DNA of 58,709 nt, from contig JAITVV010000058.1 in NCBI GenBank assembly GCA_031285625.1, positions 1 through 58,709 of the forward strand, read 5' to 3'. Every line of letters starts with the position of its first letter. Position 1 is the first letter of the stretch. The position numbers and the translations under genes are program-made. The notes beneath the pieces are model-generated. The model had not been told where the DNA came from. It made no database searches and saw only the letters and a program-made list of their open reading frames with translations. This stretch comes from Prevotella sp. (GTDB taxonomy: Bacteria > Bacteroidota > Bacteroidia > Bacteroidales > Dysgonomonadaceae). This document shows positions 8,297 through 17,353 of the stretch, one piece after another.

Positions 8297-9415
8297 TCAT
8301 TTTTTCTTATATACCGTTTGTACTCTTTTATTGTTAAGTTCTATATTAAGGACAGATTGTAGATGTTCTTTTTTCTTCTTTCTATCAGTATAGGTTATTT
8401 CCTCCTTTACAGGTATTGAGATAAAGCAAATGCCTTTATTATCAAGTATTGCTTCAATGGAATCTGTTAAAGGGCTATAAAGAGTATTTTTTATTTTGTC
8501 TTTTTTCTGAGCCGCCTTTAAGGAATCCACTATATTTTTACTAATATACTGACTTGAAGTGTAAAACCTGAGAAGTGTGTCTGTAGATAACTTTTGTATC
8601 TCTTTACTGTTGTTAGCTGAAAGTGCCTTAAAAAATTCACTTACAATTTTCTTTACTTCATTCAACTCTTTTCCTTCAAGTGTTTTTAGCTGACTGAGAT
8701 AATCATACCTTTCTTGTGCCAAGCCCTGATATTCTCCGTTGAATCGTTCAAGCTTAACGTTCTCCAGGTAGGCTAGGTATGCATCTGCCGTATTGTCTTT
8801 CTTAGTCTTTAACCAGCCTAACGAATCTATTGCTTTCCTGATCTCCCTTATGTAAGGAGTATCGGGATGATCTGTAAGGTAGGCAAACAATGCATCCAGA
8901 TCATTCGAACTACGTAATTTCTCCCATGATTTACGCTCATTGTCGCGTAACTCTGTTATTTTACGATAAGCTTCTTCACTGAATTTTCCTTCCGGATATT
9001 GAACAAGGTACTTTGAATAGCCTAAAGGAGTATTATCTTCAATGCACCTGTTCCAGTAAGCAATTTCGGTTTCTTCGGTATTCTTATTTAGGACGCGTAT
9101 ATATGATCCTGTTGCACCTATCAGAATCAGGATAAATAATCCTATACCAAGAAAGATAAGCGACTTTTTATTCCTTTTGGAAAAGCTTTCGTACTTTATA
9201 TCCGTATTTTCTTGCTCATCAGCATTCAACTCTGTTTCGTCTGTAGTCCTTTCCTCCGCAACCTCATCTATTGGAGTAACGGACGATTCTTCATAGGCTA
9301 GTAGTTCTTCTGAATATGAATTATGGGCAATCTCCTGACAATCGCGACAGAATATCTCGTCTTCTTGTGTATCCTTTCCGCAGAGCGGACATTTGTTATT
9401 ATCGTTGTCAGACAT
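8297..9415 (-). CDS. Zinc-ribbon, single-pass membrane protein of unknown function
   Basis: A 372-residue protein. Residues 9-26 form a CxxC-x10-CxxC zinc ribbon (CPLCGK...CRDC). An acidic linker follows to ~80, one membrane helix lies at ~85-110 (LIFLGIGLFILILIG), and a charged helical extracytoplasmic part runs to the end. The region after the helix has spaced WNRCIEDNTPLGYSKYLVQYP-type segments recalling TPR-like repeats. No enzyme motif is seen. It resembles Bacteroidota proteins in which a zinc ribbon sits on a membrane anchor, but I cannot assign a role. Confidence 0.65.
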   Translation of the reverse strand: MSDNDNNKCPLCGKDTQEDEIFCRDCQEIAHNSYSEELLAYEESSVTPIDEVAEERTTDETELNADEQENTDIKYESFSKRNKKSLIFLGIGLFILILIGATGSYIRVLNKNTEETEIAYWNRCIEDNTPLGYSKYLVQYPEGKFSEEAYRKITELRDNERKSWEKLRSSNDLDALFAYLTDHPDTPYIREIRKAIDSLGWLKTKKDNTADAYLAYLENVKLERFNGEYQGLAQERYDYLSQLKTLEGKELNEVKKIVSEFFKALSANNSKEIQKLSTDTLLRFYTSSQYISKNIVDSLKAAQKKDKIKNTLYSPLTDSIEAILDNKGICFISIPVKEEITYTDRKKKKEHLQSVLNIELNNKRVQTVYKKK

Positions 9416-9588
9416 ATATAATCTGTTTTATATGTTTATTATTTGATAAAACAATCATTTTGATTAATTGTTTCTTATCATTCGAATCCTTTTATTTATA
9501 TTTAAAAGTTCTTATGCAGATAGGAATTAGGATAAGTTGTACTAATTTACAGAACTTTTTTAATAATTGTCTGTTTTATAGTGAATAA

Positions 9589-9618
9589 TTTGACACTCTA
9601 CAAACTTACATAATTTTG
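9589..9618 (+). promoter_or_regulatory. Promoter of the HD-domain gene
   Basis: TTTG (9589-9592), an 18-base spacer and TAATTTTG (9611-9618) fit the Bacteroidetes consensus and lie 17 bases before the ATG at 9636. The rest of the 220-base gap (9416-9588) shows nothing else I can name. Confidence 0.6.
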
Positions 9619-9635
9619 CACAATAAATTAAAGTT

Positions 9636-10172
9636 ATGGACCCTCTTGTTATTATTGAAAAATATTATAAAAAAGACTCAGACCTGTACAATATATTGAT
9701 TAGCCATAGTACAGACGTAATGAATAAAGCACTATCGATTGCCCAAAAGCATCCAGAATTAAGTATCGATACGGATTTCATTAAGGAAGCTGCAATGTTG
9801 CATGATATCGGTATTTTTCTCACAAATGCACCTTCTATCCATTGTTATGGTATAGCTCCTTATGTATGTCATGGCTATCTCGGGCGCGAAATACTTGATG
9901 CTGAAGGTTACCCATTACATGGGCTTGTATGTGAAAGACATACGGGTGTCGGTATTTCATTAGAGGAAATAGAAATAGAAAATCTTCCTCTCCCCCGTCG
10001 CGATATGCGTCCTGTCAGTATAGAAGAGAAAGTTATCTGTTTTGCAGATTGTTTTTACTCTAAAACGAATCCCGGTAAGGAAAAATCAATAGAGAAGATC
10101 CGCAGAGGAATATCTAAACATGGTATAAATTCTCTGGATATTTTTGATGAATGGTGTATTGATTTTCTTTAA
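9636..10172 (+). CDS. HD-domain metal-dependent phosphohydrolase
   Basis: A 178-residue soluble protein with the HD signature MLHDIGIF near residues 53-60, an upstream His (ISHSTDV) and later HGLVCERHTG with conserved His residues. HD proteins hydrolyse phosphate esters or nucleotides using one or two metals. Small stand-alone members like this are often annotated TIGR00277 HDIG-type or YfbR-like; the substrate is not predictable here. It converges on ubiE with a single base between stops. Confidence 0.8.
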   Translation: MDPLVIIEKYYKKDSDLYNILISHSTDVMNKALSIAQKHPELSIDTDFIKEAAMLHDIGIFLTNAPSIHCYGIAPYVCHGYLGREILDAEGYPLHGLVCERHTGVGISLEEIEIENLPLPRRDMRPVSIEEKVICFADCFYSKTNPGKEKSIEKIRRGISKHGINSLDIFDEWCIDFL

Positions 10173-10173
10173 A

Positions 10174-10911
10174 TTATTTCTTAGCCAGATACATTGAACA
10201 AATACCAAAAGTATAGGTTTTACAGGATGCCTCTTTAAAACCATTTTTCAGGAGTGTATTTACCATTTCTTTTCCCTGAATAAAAACTTCAATAGATTTA
10301 GGTAAGTAGGAGTACGCTGTTTTATCTTTTGATATTAAACGTCCTATAGTCGGGATAAACATTCTGGAATATAGCCAATAAGCCTGCTTCATAGGAAAAT
10401 GTTGCGGTGTGGATAGCTCCAAAATCATAAGCTGGCCTCCCGGTTTCAAGATACGAAGTATTTCTTTTAGTCCCTTGTCCAGGTCTTCAAAATTCCTGAC
10501 TCCGAATGCAACCATTGCGGCATCAAAAGAACTGTCAGGCAATTCCAAAGCCATACAATCTTGTCTTTCAAAACTTATCTTATCCGACAGACCTACTTTT
10601 GCAACCTTCTGTCTGCCTACATTCATCATCCCTTCCGAGATATCTATACCTAATATTGACTGAGGTTTTAGTATACCGTAAGCTTGTATTGCCAGATCAC
10701 CGGTTCCCGTAGCAATGTCAAGTATATTTTGCGGATTGATTTTCTTCAATATTGATATACCTTTTTTACGCCAGCCTCTATCAATACCCATTGACATGGT
10801 ATGATTGAGCGTGTCATAATTTTCGGCGATGGAATCGAACATACGTTCTACTTGCACTCCTTTGTTTTCGTCAGAGGAGTAAGGAAGAATTTTTTCAGCT
10901 TCGTAAGTCAT
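10174..10911 (-). CDS. ubiE: Demethylmenaquinone methyltransferase (MenG/UbiE)
   Basis: The 245-residue protein contains VERMFDSIAENYDTLNHTMSMGIDRGWRKK, split across the UbiE family N-terminal signature, then the SAM-binding ILDIATGTGDLAI and the second signature around RILKPGGQLMILELS. It methylates demethylmenaquinone to menaquinone in the last step of vitamin K2 synthesis. In Bacteroidota menaquinone is the usual quinone, so MenG is the probable activity. It is the third gene of a tight purC / zeta-like / ubiE run (5-6 base gaps). Confidence 0.95.
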   Translation of the reverse strand: MTYEAEKILPYSSDENKGVQVERMFDSIAENYDTLNHTMSMGIDRGWRKKGISILKKINPQNILDIATGTGDLAIQAYGILKPQSILGIDISEGMMNVGRQKVAKVGLSDKISFERQDCMALELPDSSFDAAMVAFGVRNFEDLDKGLKEILRILKPGGQLMILELSTPQHFPMKQAYWLYSRMFIPTIGRLISKDKTAYSYLPKSIEVFIQGKEMVNTLLKNGFKEASCKTYTFGICSMYLAKK

Positions 10912-10916
10912 TATGA

Positions 10917-11483
10917 TTATACATTTTTCAGGTAGAAGAATGTATCCTCGTCCTGAATATCTATGATTTTGGTTTTTTTACCTTCGGCTATCATCCTGAA
11001 AGGATCTGTAGAATTGTCTACTAACAACCAGTAGTCAGCAATAGGAACAAATAAGGAGAAGAGGTTTCTCATACCAGCAAAGTAGCGCCTCACCACTACA
11101 TCATCAGGCACATGATGTCCGCCAAAACGTACCCGTTGCTCTACTCTCTTAATCGCTAATTCCGGCGATTCCAGCCAGAAATAAATGAGGGTAACAAAGT
11201 AGCCTTCGGCTTGAGCCCTTCTTATAAAGTTTACATAAGATTTGGTTGCTAACGTAGTCTCTATAGCAAAATCTTCCTGCATGCGTAGCATTTCGTTCAT
11301 ACGCATCAACATGAGACGACCGGCTTCGATAGCTACCTTTTCGGGTTGAAACGGAGATAATCCTTTTGCTATTTCGTCTGCGTTGATAAACTCCTTACAA
11401 TCCAGCATTTCGGGAAACATGGCGTATGATGCGGTCGTTTTGCCCGCACCATTACAGCCTGATATGATATAGAGATTTGGCAT
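10917..11483 (-). CDS. Zeta-toxin-like P-loop kinase
   Basis: A 188-residue protein with an N-terminal Walker A, SGCNGAGKTT (residues ~8-17), then NADEIAKGLSPF, IETTLATKSY and the Arg-rich IKRVEQRVRFGGHHVPDDVVVRRY, a pattern shared with zeta toxin and related UDP-GlcNAc or small-molecule kinases. No epsilon-like antitoxin gene is adjacent. Instead it sits between purC and ubiE with 5-6 base gaps, arguing for a metabolic or regulatory kinase rather than a working toxin-antitoxin pair. The actual substrate is unknown. Confidence 0.75.
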   Translation of the reverse strand: MPNLYIISGCNGAGKTTASYAMFPEMLDCKEFINADEIAKGLSPFQPEKVAIEAGRLMLMRMNEMLRMQEDFAIETTLATKSYVNFIRRAQAEGYFVTLIYFWLESPELAIKRVEQRVRFGGHHVPDDVVVRRYFAGMRNLFSLFVPIADYWLLVDNSTDPFRMIAEGKKTKIIDIQDEDTFFYLKNV

Positions 11484-11489
11484 CTAAAC

Positions 11490-12440
11490 TTATCCTCTCT
11501 TCTTTAAGTATTTACTAACATTTTCTTCGATGCGTTCAGCTACATTACTAGCATCTGCTTTTATAAATTTTTCTCCAACTATTTTTTCATATAGTTCGAT
11601 ATAGCGCTCCGATACGCTATTGCAATATTCTTCTGTCATTTCAGGAACCTTTTGTCCGTCTTTTCCCTGAAATCCATTATCCATTAACCATTTGCGGACA
11701 AACTCTTTGGACAACTGTCTTTGCTCTTCTCCCTTATTAAATAAATCGAGATAACTATCAGCATAAAAATAGCGGGAAGAATCCGGAGTATGAATTTCAT
11801 CAATAAGGTATATTTTACCATCTTTTTTACCAAATTCATATTTTGTATCTACAAGGATCAAGCCTTTTTGATCAGCCATTTCGTTTCCGCGTTGGAATAA
11901 AGCATATGTATATTTTTCTAATTGCTCATATTCTTCTCTGTTTACCAATCCTTGCGCAATGATTTCTTCTTTCGATATATTTTCATCATGTCCTTCATCA
12001 GCCTTTGTAGTAGGGGTAATTATAGGAGTAAGGAATTTTTCGTTTTCTTTCATCCCATCCGGAAGTGCTACTCCACAAAGCGTTCTGGCTCCGGCTTTAT
12101 ATTCGCGCCATGCACTCCCTGTAAGATATCCACGAATTACCATTTCCACTTTATATGGTTCGCAGCGCAGTCCTGCAGTTACCGTAGGGTCAGGTGTTGC
12201 AAGCTTCCAGTTTGGAACAATGTCGGCTGTTGCATCCAAGAATTTGGCAGCAATCTGATTTAGTACCTGTCCTTTATATGGTATTCCCTGAGGCAATACA
12301 ACATCAAAAGCAGATATACGGTCTGTTGCGATCATTACCAGTAAATCTTCACCTATGGAATATACATCCCTTACTTTACCATGATAGACATTTGTTTGTC
12401 CTGTGAATTGATAATTTGTATTTACTAAAGTATTCTTCAT
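11490..12440 (-). CDS. purC: Phosphoribosylaminoimidazole-succinocarboxamide synthase
   Basis: A 316-residue SAICAR synthase of the longer type. Signatures include [32 protein letters not shown] at the N-terminus, [22 protein letters not shown], and [11 protein letters not shown] followed by [11 protein letters not shown]. It ligates aspartate to CAIR with ATP in de novo purine synthesis. The start at 12440 ([11 protein letters not shown]) is preferred over a codon 13 residues earlier because homologues begin close to the YQFTG segment. It leads the purC / zeta-like / ubiE run. Confidence 0.95.
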   Translation of the reverse strand: MKNTLVNTNYQFTGQTNVYHGKVRDVYSIGEDLLVMIATDRISAFDVVLPQGIPYKGQVLNQIAAKFLDATADIVPNWKLATPDPTVTAGLRCEPYKVEMVIRGYLTGSAWREYKAGARTLCGVALPDGMKENEKFLTPIITPTTKADEGHDENISKEEIIAQGLVNREEYEQLEKYTYALFQRGNEMADQKGLILVDTKYEFGKKDGKIYLIDEIHTPDSSRYFYADSYLDLFNKGEEQRQLSKEFVRKWLMDNGFQGKDGQKVPEMTEEYCNSVSERYIELYEKIVGEKFIKADASNVAERIEENVSKYLKKRG

Positions 12441-12504
12441 ATCGTTTATAATTTGAATTTCCTTACTTATAACACACAAACAGCAAAGCCGTTCACCTTT
12501 TTAA

Positions 12505-13083
12505 TTACTTTATATTTTCTTGCGTATGCTTATACCTGTCTATCAATGTAATTAATTTTTCAGCATATTCTTTTACCTCTTTATTCTCAGCTTTTTTGAA
12601 TGATTTGATCAGGTCATATGCTTCAACAATAAAATTAGCAGAAAATTTATGCCAAAAATAGATCTTTTCTCCGGTAAAATTTCCCCATAGTTCTTCGTCT
12701 GTTTCTTCACTCTCAAATTCGGGCCATAGGTCATCCCAAAGTTTTGCTTTCTTTTTACTGGGAGGTTTTCTAAATTCAAGCTGAAATTCAGCAGCTCTGA
12801 AAACTGAATATAGAATAGCTAACAGCCATGATTTATCTGTTCCGGGCTCTTTTAATAATTCTATAAGAATTTTGACCATCGCTGGAGTTGCCTGATAAAG
12901 CGTATCCTGATGTTCAATAATATTTAGGATCTCTTTATAGGGATTCTCATCACCTTCATTTTTCAATATCTCATGTACATATTCAGGAAAAACAGTTGCC
13001 CGTCCGTAGCAAGTCGTAAGCCTGCTCCACGGTGTATTGCTCAGCATTTTTTCTAATCGTGAAGAGATTGCTTTTTCGCCCAT
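12505..13083 (-). CDS. Helical protein of unknown function, immunity-protein-like
   Basis: A 192-residue soluble protein, apparently all-helical. The opening LSNTPWSRLTTCYGRATVFPEYVHEIL (split here by position ~15-40) resembles the 'W-x2-L-x2-A/C-Y-G-x-A-x2-P' start that I associate with HEAT-like putative immunity proteins. No catalytic motif or signal is seen. A -7 box TAACTTTG (minus strand, 13111-13118) lies just upstream. No toxin gene is adjacent. The immunity link is a guess from pattern alone. Confidence 0.5.
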   Translation of the reverse strand: MGEKAISSRLEKMLSNTPWSRLTTCYGRATVFPEYVHEILKNEGDENPYKEILNIIEHQDTLYQATPAMVKILIELLKEPGTDKSWLLAILYSVFRAAEFQLEFRKPPSKKKAKLWDDLWPEFESEETDEELWGNFTGEKIYFWHKFSANFIVEAYDLIKSFKKAENKEVKEYAEKLITLIDRYKHTQENIK

Positions 13084-13280
13084 GCTATATAAGTTTTAAA
13101 AAGCTAACACCAAAGTTAATTGAACTATGTTAAAAAAACAACGACAAGGAAAGAAATAACTCATTTTTGCAATTAGAATTTGTTCTATCCGATGTTGTCT
13201 TTAAGTCAAACAGGATATTTTCTTCTCTTTTTCAAACTTTTAGGCAAAAACACTTCATAATTCAAATTAATCAGTATTTT

Positions 13281-13300
13281 TACATACCAAATGGTATGTA
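13281..13300 (+). promoter_or_regulatory. Operator-like palindrome at the TetR gene
   Basis: TACATACC (13281-13288), AAAT, GGTATGTA (13293-13300) is a perfect inverted repeat with 8-base arms, ending two bases before the TetR start codon. A related site lies before the outer-membrane gene (14944-14961). Autoregulation by the adjacent TetR protein is the simplest reading. A TATTTTTA sequence just upstream could be a degenerate -7 box. Confidence 0.7.
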
Positions 13301-13302
13301 TT

Positions 13303-13902
13303 ATGACAGATTCAAAAAAGCAAATATTACACACAGCCTTAAAGTTATTTCTCAGAAATTCTTATAAGGAAGTATCTCTAAGAGATATAGTAGATGAAGT
13401 AGGATTAACAAAGGGAGCATTTTATCATTACTATGCCAGTAAAGAGCAACTATTTGAAGAAGTAGTAAAGTACTTCTATAATAATGCCATAATCACTAAC
13501 TACAACAATTTTCCCAAAAGTTCCCTAAAAGAATTTTATGAATATTATTTGAATACTTTGCAAGAACCTGATGACTTTGATGATGTAGAAGGGGATATGA
13601 ATTTCTTTATTTTTTTATCCGAAGCATCTAAAAGGATCCCTACTTTTATGGAAATACACCTCGTACAGCGTAAAAAAGAACTTTGGGCATGGTCTGAAAT
13701 TATCGAAATAGCCAAAAGAAATAAGGAAATTAAATCTAATATCCCAAATGAAGATCTGGCTATAATGTTCCTGAATATGAGTGATGGTGTATCAATGAAC
13801 AGGGCTATTAATGGTAAAGAAGGGATTGCAGCACTCAATGATGTAAAGAGAGATTGGGACAATCTGTATAATTTACTGAAAACTAGAAAGAAACCCATCT
13901 AA
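13303..13902 (+). CDS. TetR/AcrR family transcriptional regulator
   Basis: A 199-residue protein whose first 50 residues form the TetR helix-turn-helix: KKQILHTALKLF, then VSLRDIVDEVGLTKGAFYHYYASKEQLFEEV. The remainder is a divergent ligand-binding helical domain. ATG 13303 is used because an earlier in-frame ATG (13291) lies inside the palindrome at 13281-13300 and family members start close to KKQIL. It probably represses itself and the downstream receptor gene, which carries a matching palindrome; the ligand is unknown. Confidence 0.9.
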   Translation: MTDSKKQILHTALKLFLRNSYKEVSLRDIVDEVGLTKGAFYHYYASKEQLFEEVVKYFYNNAIITNYNNFPKSSLKEFYEYYLNTLQEPDDFDDVEGDMNFFIFLSEASKRIPTFMEIHLVQRKKELWAWSEIIEIAKRNKEIKSNIPNEDLAIMFLNMSDGVSMNRAINGKEGIAALNDVKRDWDNLYNLLKTRKKPI

Positions 13903-14015
13903 ATCAAATAATAATTTTATTTTTCTCATTTTTTATAAAATATTTTTTCTTCTCAGTTGTCTGCATATGTAGAGAGCTTTTAGAGATAATGTAAAATGCA
14001 AATTAAAATAATAAA

Positions 14016-14363
14016 ATGAGAAAATTAAGATTTCTGATGCCTGTTGGCTTTTTACTATTGATTGCCGGCTCCGGAGCAATAGTTATGTTATTGTGGAATT
14101 GGCTTATGCCTGTTATATTTGGTTTGGTTGCTATTAATTTCTGGCAGGCATTAGGTATATTCATTCTTACGCGTATTTTGTTTGGAGGGTTTGGTTTTGG
14201 ACGAAGAGGTATGGGAGAAAACCCCATCCATCGGAAATGGAATAAGATGACTCCTGAGCAGCGGAAAGAATTTATTGAAAGTAGAAGGCGATTCGGTTTT
14301 GGTGGCCCCTTTGGCAGGGAACGTTTTGACATGAAGGAATTTGAAGAACAAGAAAATGAGTAA
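14016..14363 (+). CDS. Small membrane protein with charged tail, upstream of a sigma factor
   Basis: A 115-residue protein with two membrane helices (residues ~6-27 and 30-55) followed by a basic, Gly- and Arg-rich cytosolic tail (FGGFGFGRRG) and an acidic end. The tail contains KMTPEQRKEFIESRR, similar to heavy-metal-sensor-like 'TPEQR' helices. Its last 8 bases overlap the ATG of the ECF sigma factor, so the two are translationally coupled. The arrangement suggests an anti-sigma or membrane signalling role, but no known anti-sigma domain is recognisable. Confidence 0.65.
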   Translation: MRKLRFLMPVGFLLLIAGSGAIVMLLWNWLMPVIFGLVAINFWQALGIFILTRILFGGFGFGRRGMGENPIHRKWNKMTPEQRKEFIESRRRFGFGGPFGRERFDMKEFEEQENE

Positions 14364-14922
14364 GCAAACAGAGGCGAATGGGGTTGAGAAACTTGTAAAA
14401 GAATATCAACCACAATTAAAATCATTCATTCGCAAAAGGGTTTCTAATAAAGAGGATGCCGAAGATATTCTACAAGATGTATTTTATCAATTGATTAATG
14501 CGGTTGGAAATACAGTCAATCCTATCGAACAAATGGCGGCATGGTTATATCGTGTGACCCGGAATACAATTATTAATAAAACAAGGAAGAAAAAAGAGGA
14601 AGAGTTTCCTATTTCGGGGTACGATGAAGAAGGTAGCATATTAAAAGATTTTTCTGAAATATTGTTTAACGATGATAACCCGACACCTGAAACCGAATAC
14701 CTTCGATCGCTTGTATGGCAGGAACTTGAACTCGCCTTGTCCGAGCTTCCATCTGAGCAAAGAGAAATATTTGAATTGACAGAAATAGAAGGGCTTCCTG
14801 TAAAAGAAATATCAGAAGCCACAGGAATACAGGTCAATACATTGCTTTCACGAAAACATTATGCAGTTAAATCTCTTCGTAAGCGCCTTGAAGGATTATA
14901 CAAAGACATTATTTATTATTGA
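14356..14922 (+). CDS. ECF-type RNA polymerase sigma factor
   Basis: A 188-residue sigma-70 family protein. Region 2 covers LVKEYQPQLKSFIRKRVSNKEDAEDILQDVFYQL (residues ~15-48, with the DAEDILQDVF core) and AAWLYRVTRNTIIN. Region 4 covers LSELPSEQREIFELTEIEGLPVKEISEATGI and a recognition helix near NTLLSRKHYA. The start ATG 14356 lies within the end of the upstream membrane-protein gene. ECF sigma factors direct polymerase to envelope or transport genes, and the next gene is an outer-membrane receptor. Confidence 0.92.
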   Translation: MSKQTEANGVEKLVKEYQPQLKSFIRKRVSNKEDAEDILQDVFYQLINAVGNTVNPIEQMAAWLYRVTRNTIINKTRKKKEEEFPISGYDEEGSILKDFSEILFNDDNPTPETEYLRSLVWQELELALSELPSEQREIFELTEIEGLPVKEISEATGIQVNTLLSRKHYAVKSLRKRLEGLYKDIIYY

Positions 14923-14943
14923 ATCTATTTTTTTTATTTGGAA

Positions 14944-14961
14944 ACATACCTATCGGTAGGT
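14944..14961 (+). promoter_or_regulatory. Second TetR-type palindrome, before the receptor gene
   Basis: ACATACC-TATC-GGTAGGT matches the ACATACC-AAAT-GGTATGT core at the TetR gene at 13 of 14 arm positions with the same 4-base spacer. A perfect 7-base inverted repeat, ATACCTA/TAGGTAT, also spans it. It ends 17 bases before the ATG at 14979. This links the TetR protein to control of the receptor. Confidence 0.65.
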
Positions 14962-14978
14962 ATTTATTATTGAATGAT

Positions 14979-17297
14979 ATGAAAACAAAAATAATTTTAC
15001 TATTGCTTACAGCATTCTTTTTTATTACAAATACTTTATCTGCACAATCGATAATCAAAGGCAGGGTATTGGATGCTGAGGATAAAACTCCTATTGAGTT
15101 TGCCAATGTAGTATTAATGAAACAAGACTCAAGTTATGTTTCAGGTATAAATACGAATATAAATGGTTATTTTGAAATAGATAATTCTTTCAATAAAGGG
15201 GAGATTTTATCTACTTCTTTTATTGGATACGAAACAGCTTATCAATCCGTAGTTGGTTCAGAAAACGATAGTATAATTGTTTTTCTGAAGCCATCTTCTA
15301 TAAATCTGGATGAAGTAATTATTCAGGCACGGTCAATAATTGTAAAAGATGATCGCAAAGTAATACTCCCCTCTGAGGAACAGATAAGAATGTCAACAGA
15401 TGGAACGGATATACTCCGAAAGATGCAATTACCCCGTATTATGGTCGACCCTGTCTCAGGTGAGATCAGTATGTCGGGAAGCGGTACGTTACAATTACGG
15501 ATCAACGGGGTACAGGTGACTAATGCCGAAATTGCTTCGATTCCTCCCGCTGATATCCTTCGTATCGAGTATTATGACGATCCTGGTGCCCGTTATGGGA
15601 AGGCCGATGCTGTTATTGACTATATAACACGCCGGAAAGAAACAGGAGGTAATATAAATGGAGTGTTTTTCAACGGAGGCGGGCATAGGAGGGTATCTCT
15701 TGACGATCGACTTTCTTTAAAATATAATTATGGGAAATCAGAGTTTTCTGCAAATGCTATGTTTGTATAGCGTAAACAAGACTGGACACGTGAGTATGAT
15801 GAAAAATTAATCTTTCCCGACCGTGAACTACATCAAATTGAAGTTGGTGAACCTACCACATTTAATAAAAAGGTCTTTAGCACTAATCTGAACTACAGTC
15901 TGGCAGAGAAGGATAAATATTTCTTTAATGCTCAGTTGAGATATATCCGCAATGATTTTCCAAATAGCTACGAGGATAGGAAAAGTAAACGTTATACGAC
16001 AGATTCAGATAATCCGTTATCTATTTTTGACCATACTGTAGAAAAAAGTAATTCCCCAGCCTTAGACCTCTATTTTCAGTACAACTTAAAGGATGATCAA
16101 CAATTGATTTTTAATGTTGTAGGAACTTATATCGATACTGATAGTAAACGCACTTATCAGGAAAAAGAAAATGGTAATCTGATTACAGACATTTTTTCAC
16201 ATATCAGTGGAAATAAATATTCTCTTATAGCTGAAGGAATTTATGAAAAGAAGATCAAACAAGGTAAATTGACAGGAGGTATAAAGCACTTACAATCTTA
16301 CACAAATAACAAGTATGATGGGACTACTATTGCTGATATAGCAATGCAACAAGCAGAAAGTTCTATCTATACTGAATACCAGGGACGCACCGGTAAGTGG
16401 GGATACATGGCAAACATTACAGGGAGCCGTTTGTATTATAGTCAGGGAAATAACCATACAGAAAAGTATGCTCTTCAGCCCTCTGTTCGTTTAGCATATG
16501 AACTGAACGATAATTTATATTTCAGATATAGGATTAACCTGTGTAATAATGCCCCATCGTTGGCAGCTATGAATGATGTGAAACAGGATATAGATACATG
16601 GCAGGTACGTAGGGGAAATCCTAATCTCGACGCTTTTAATACACTCAGTCAAAGCTTCACAACAGGTTATAATAAAGGTATTTTTGGCGTAGATGTAATG
16701 ATTGGCTATGATTATGAATATAAGCCTATAATGGAATCTGTTATCTACGAAAATGGGGAATTTGTGCACACTTATGAAAATCAAAAGTCATTTCAAAATC
16801 TGAGTGCAGAAGCCACATTCAAAATTAAACCATGGAAAAACCATTTAAGCCTATCTGTTACCCCACGCATAAATCGTTTTATAAGTACAGGGAACGGTTA
16901 TCTACATACTTATACCATGCCGGAAGTAAGAGTTAATCTCGATTTCTCATACAATAACTGGTTGGCAAATTTTACAACAATCACTCCTCCGCGATTCATG
17001 TATGGCGAACAATTGATGAAGAGTGACCAGATGTATACAATTATGGCTGGCTATAAGCAATCAAGCTGGGCAATCATGGCAGGCGTTTTAAATCCTTTTA
17101 CAAGTGAATATAAAACAGACAACAGAAACTGGTCTACCCTAAATCCTGTAACTTCAAAAATACATACATCAAACAACAGGTCTTTCCTGGTTAAGCTAAG
17201 TTTCAACCTAAACTACGGGAAACAATTAAAAGGTGGACGCAAGGAAATTAATAATACAGATACAGATTCCGGAATCATGCAGGGTGTGAAAAATTAG
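14979..17297 (+). pseudogene. Outer-membrane beta-barrel (TonB-receptor-like) gene interrupted by an in-frame TAG
   Basis: The frame from ATG 14979 runs 773 codons to 17297 but has TAG at 15768-15770 (codon 264). Both halves are in the same frame and no other stop occurs. The N-terminal part has a signal peptide ending LSAQS, a carboxypeptidase-regulatory-like domain (IKGRVLDAEDKTPIEFANVVL) and a plug-like domain (PPADILRIEYYDDPGARYG). The C-terminal part is a beta-barrel typical of outer-membrane beta-barrel family proteins. A single point change from TAC/TAT could explain it, as could a sequencing error. If real, a 263-residue fragment without a barrel would be made and the gene is inactive. 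Confidence 0.8.
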
Positions 17298-17324
17298 AAA
17301 TCGTATTTATTATGAGCTATGAAT

Positions 17325-17353
17325 AAAAAAACCGGAGACTACTCCGGTTTTTT
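17325..17353. terminator. Bidirectional terminator between the receptor and phoH
   Basis: ACCGGAG (17331-17337), loop ACTA, CTCCGGT (17342-17348), flanked by an A-run before and a T-run after, so it can end transcription from both sides. The phoH stop codon lies in the loop. Confidence 0.85.

Noticed and set aside
10917-11483. Zeta-epsilon toxin-antitoxin system
   Set aside because: No epsilon-like gene in the neighbourhood; the gene sits in a biosynthesis operon.
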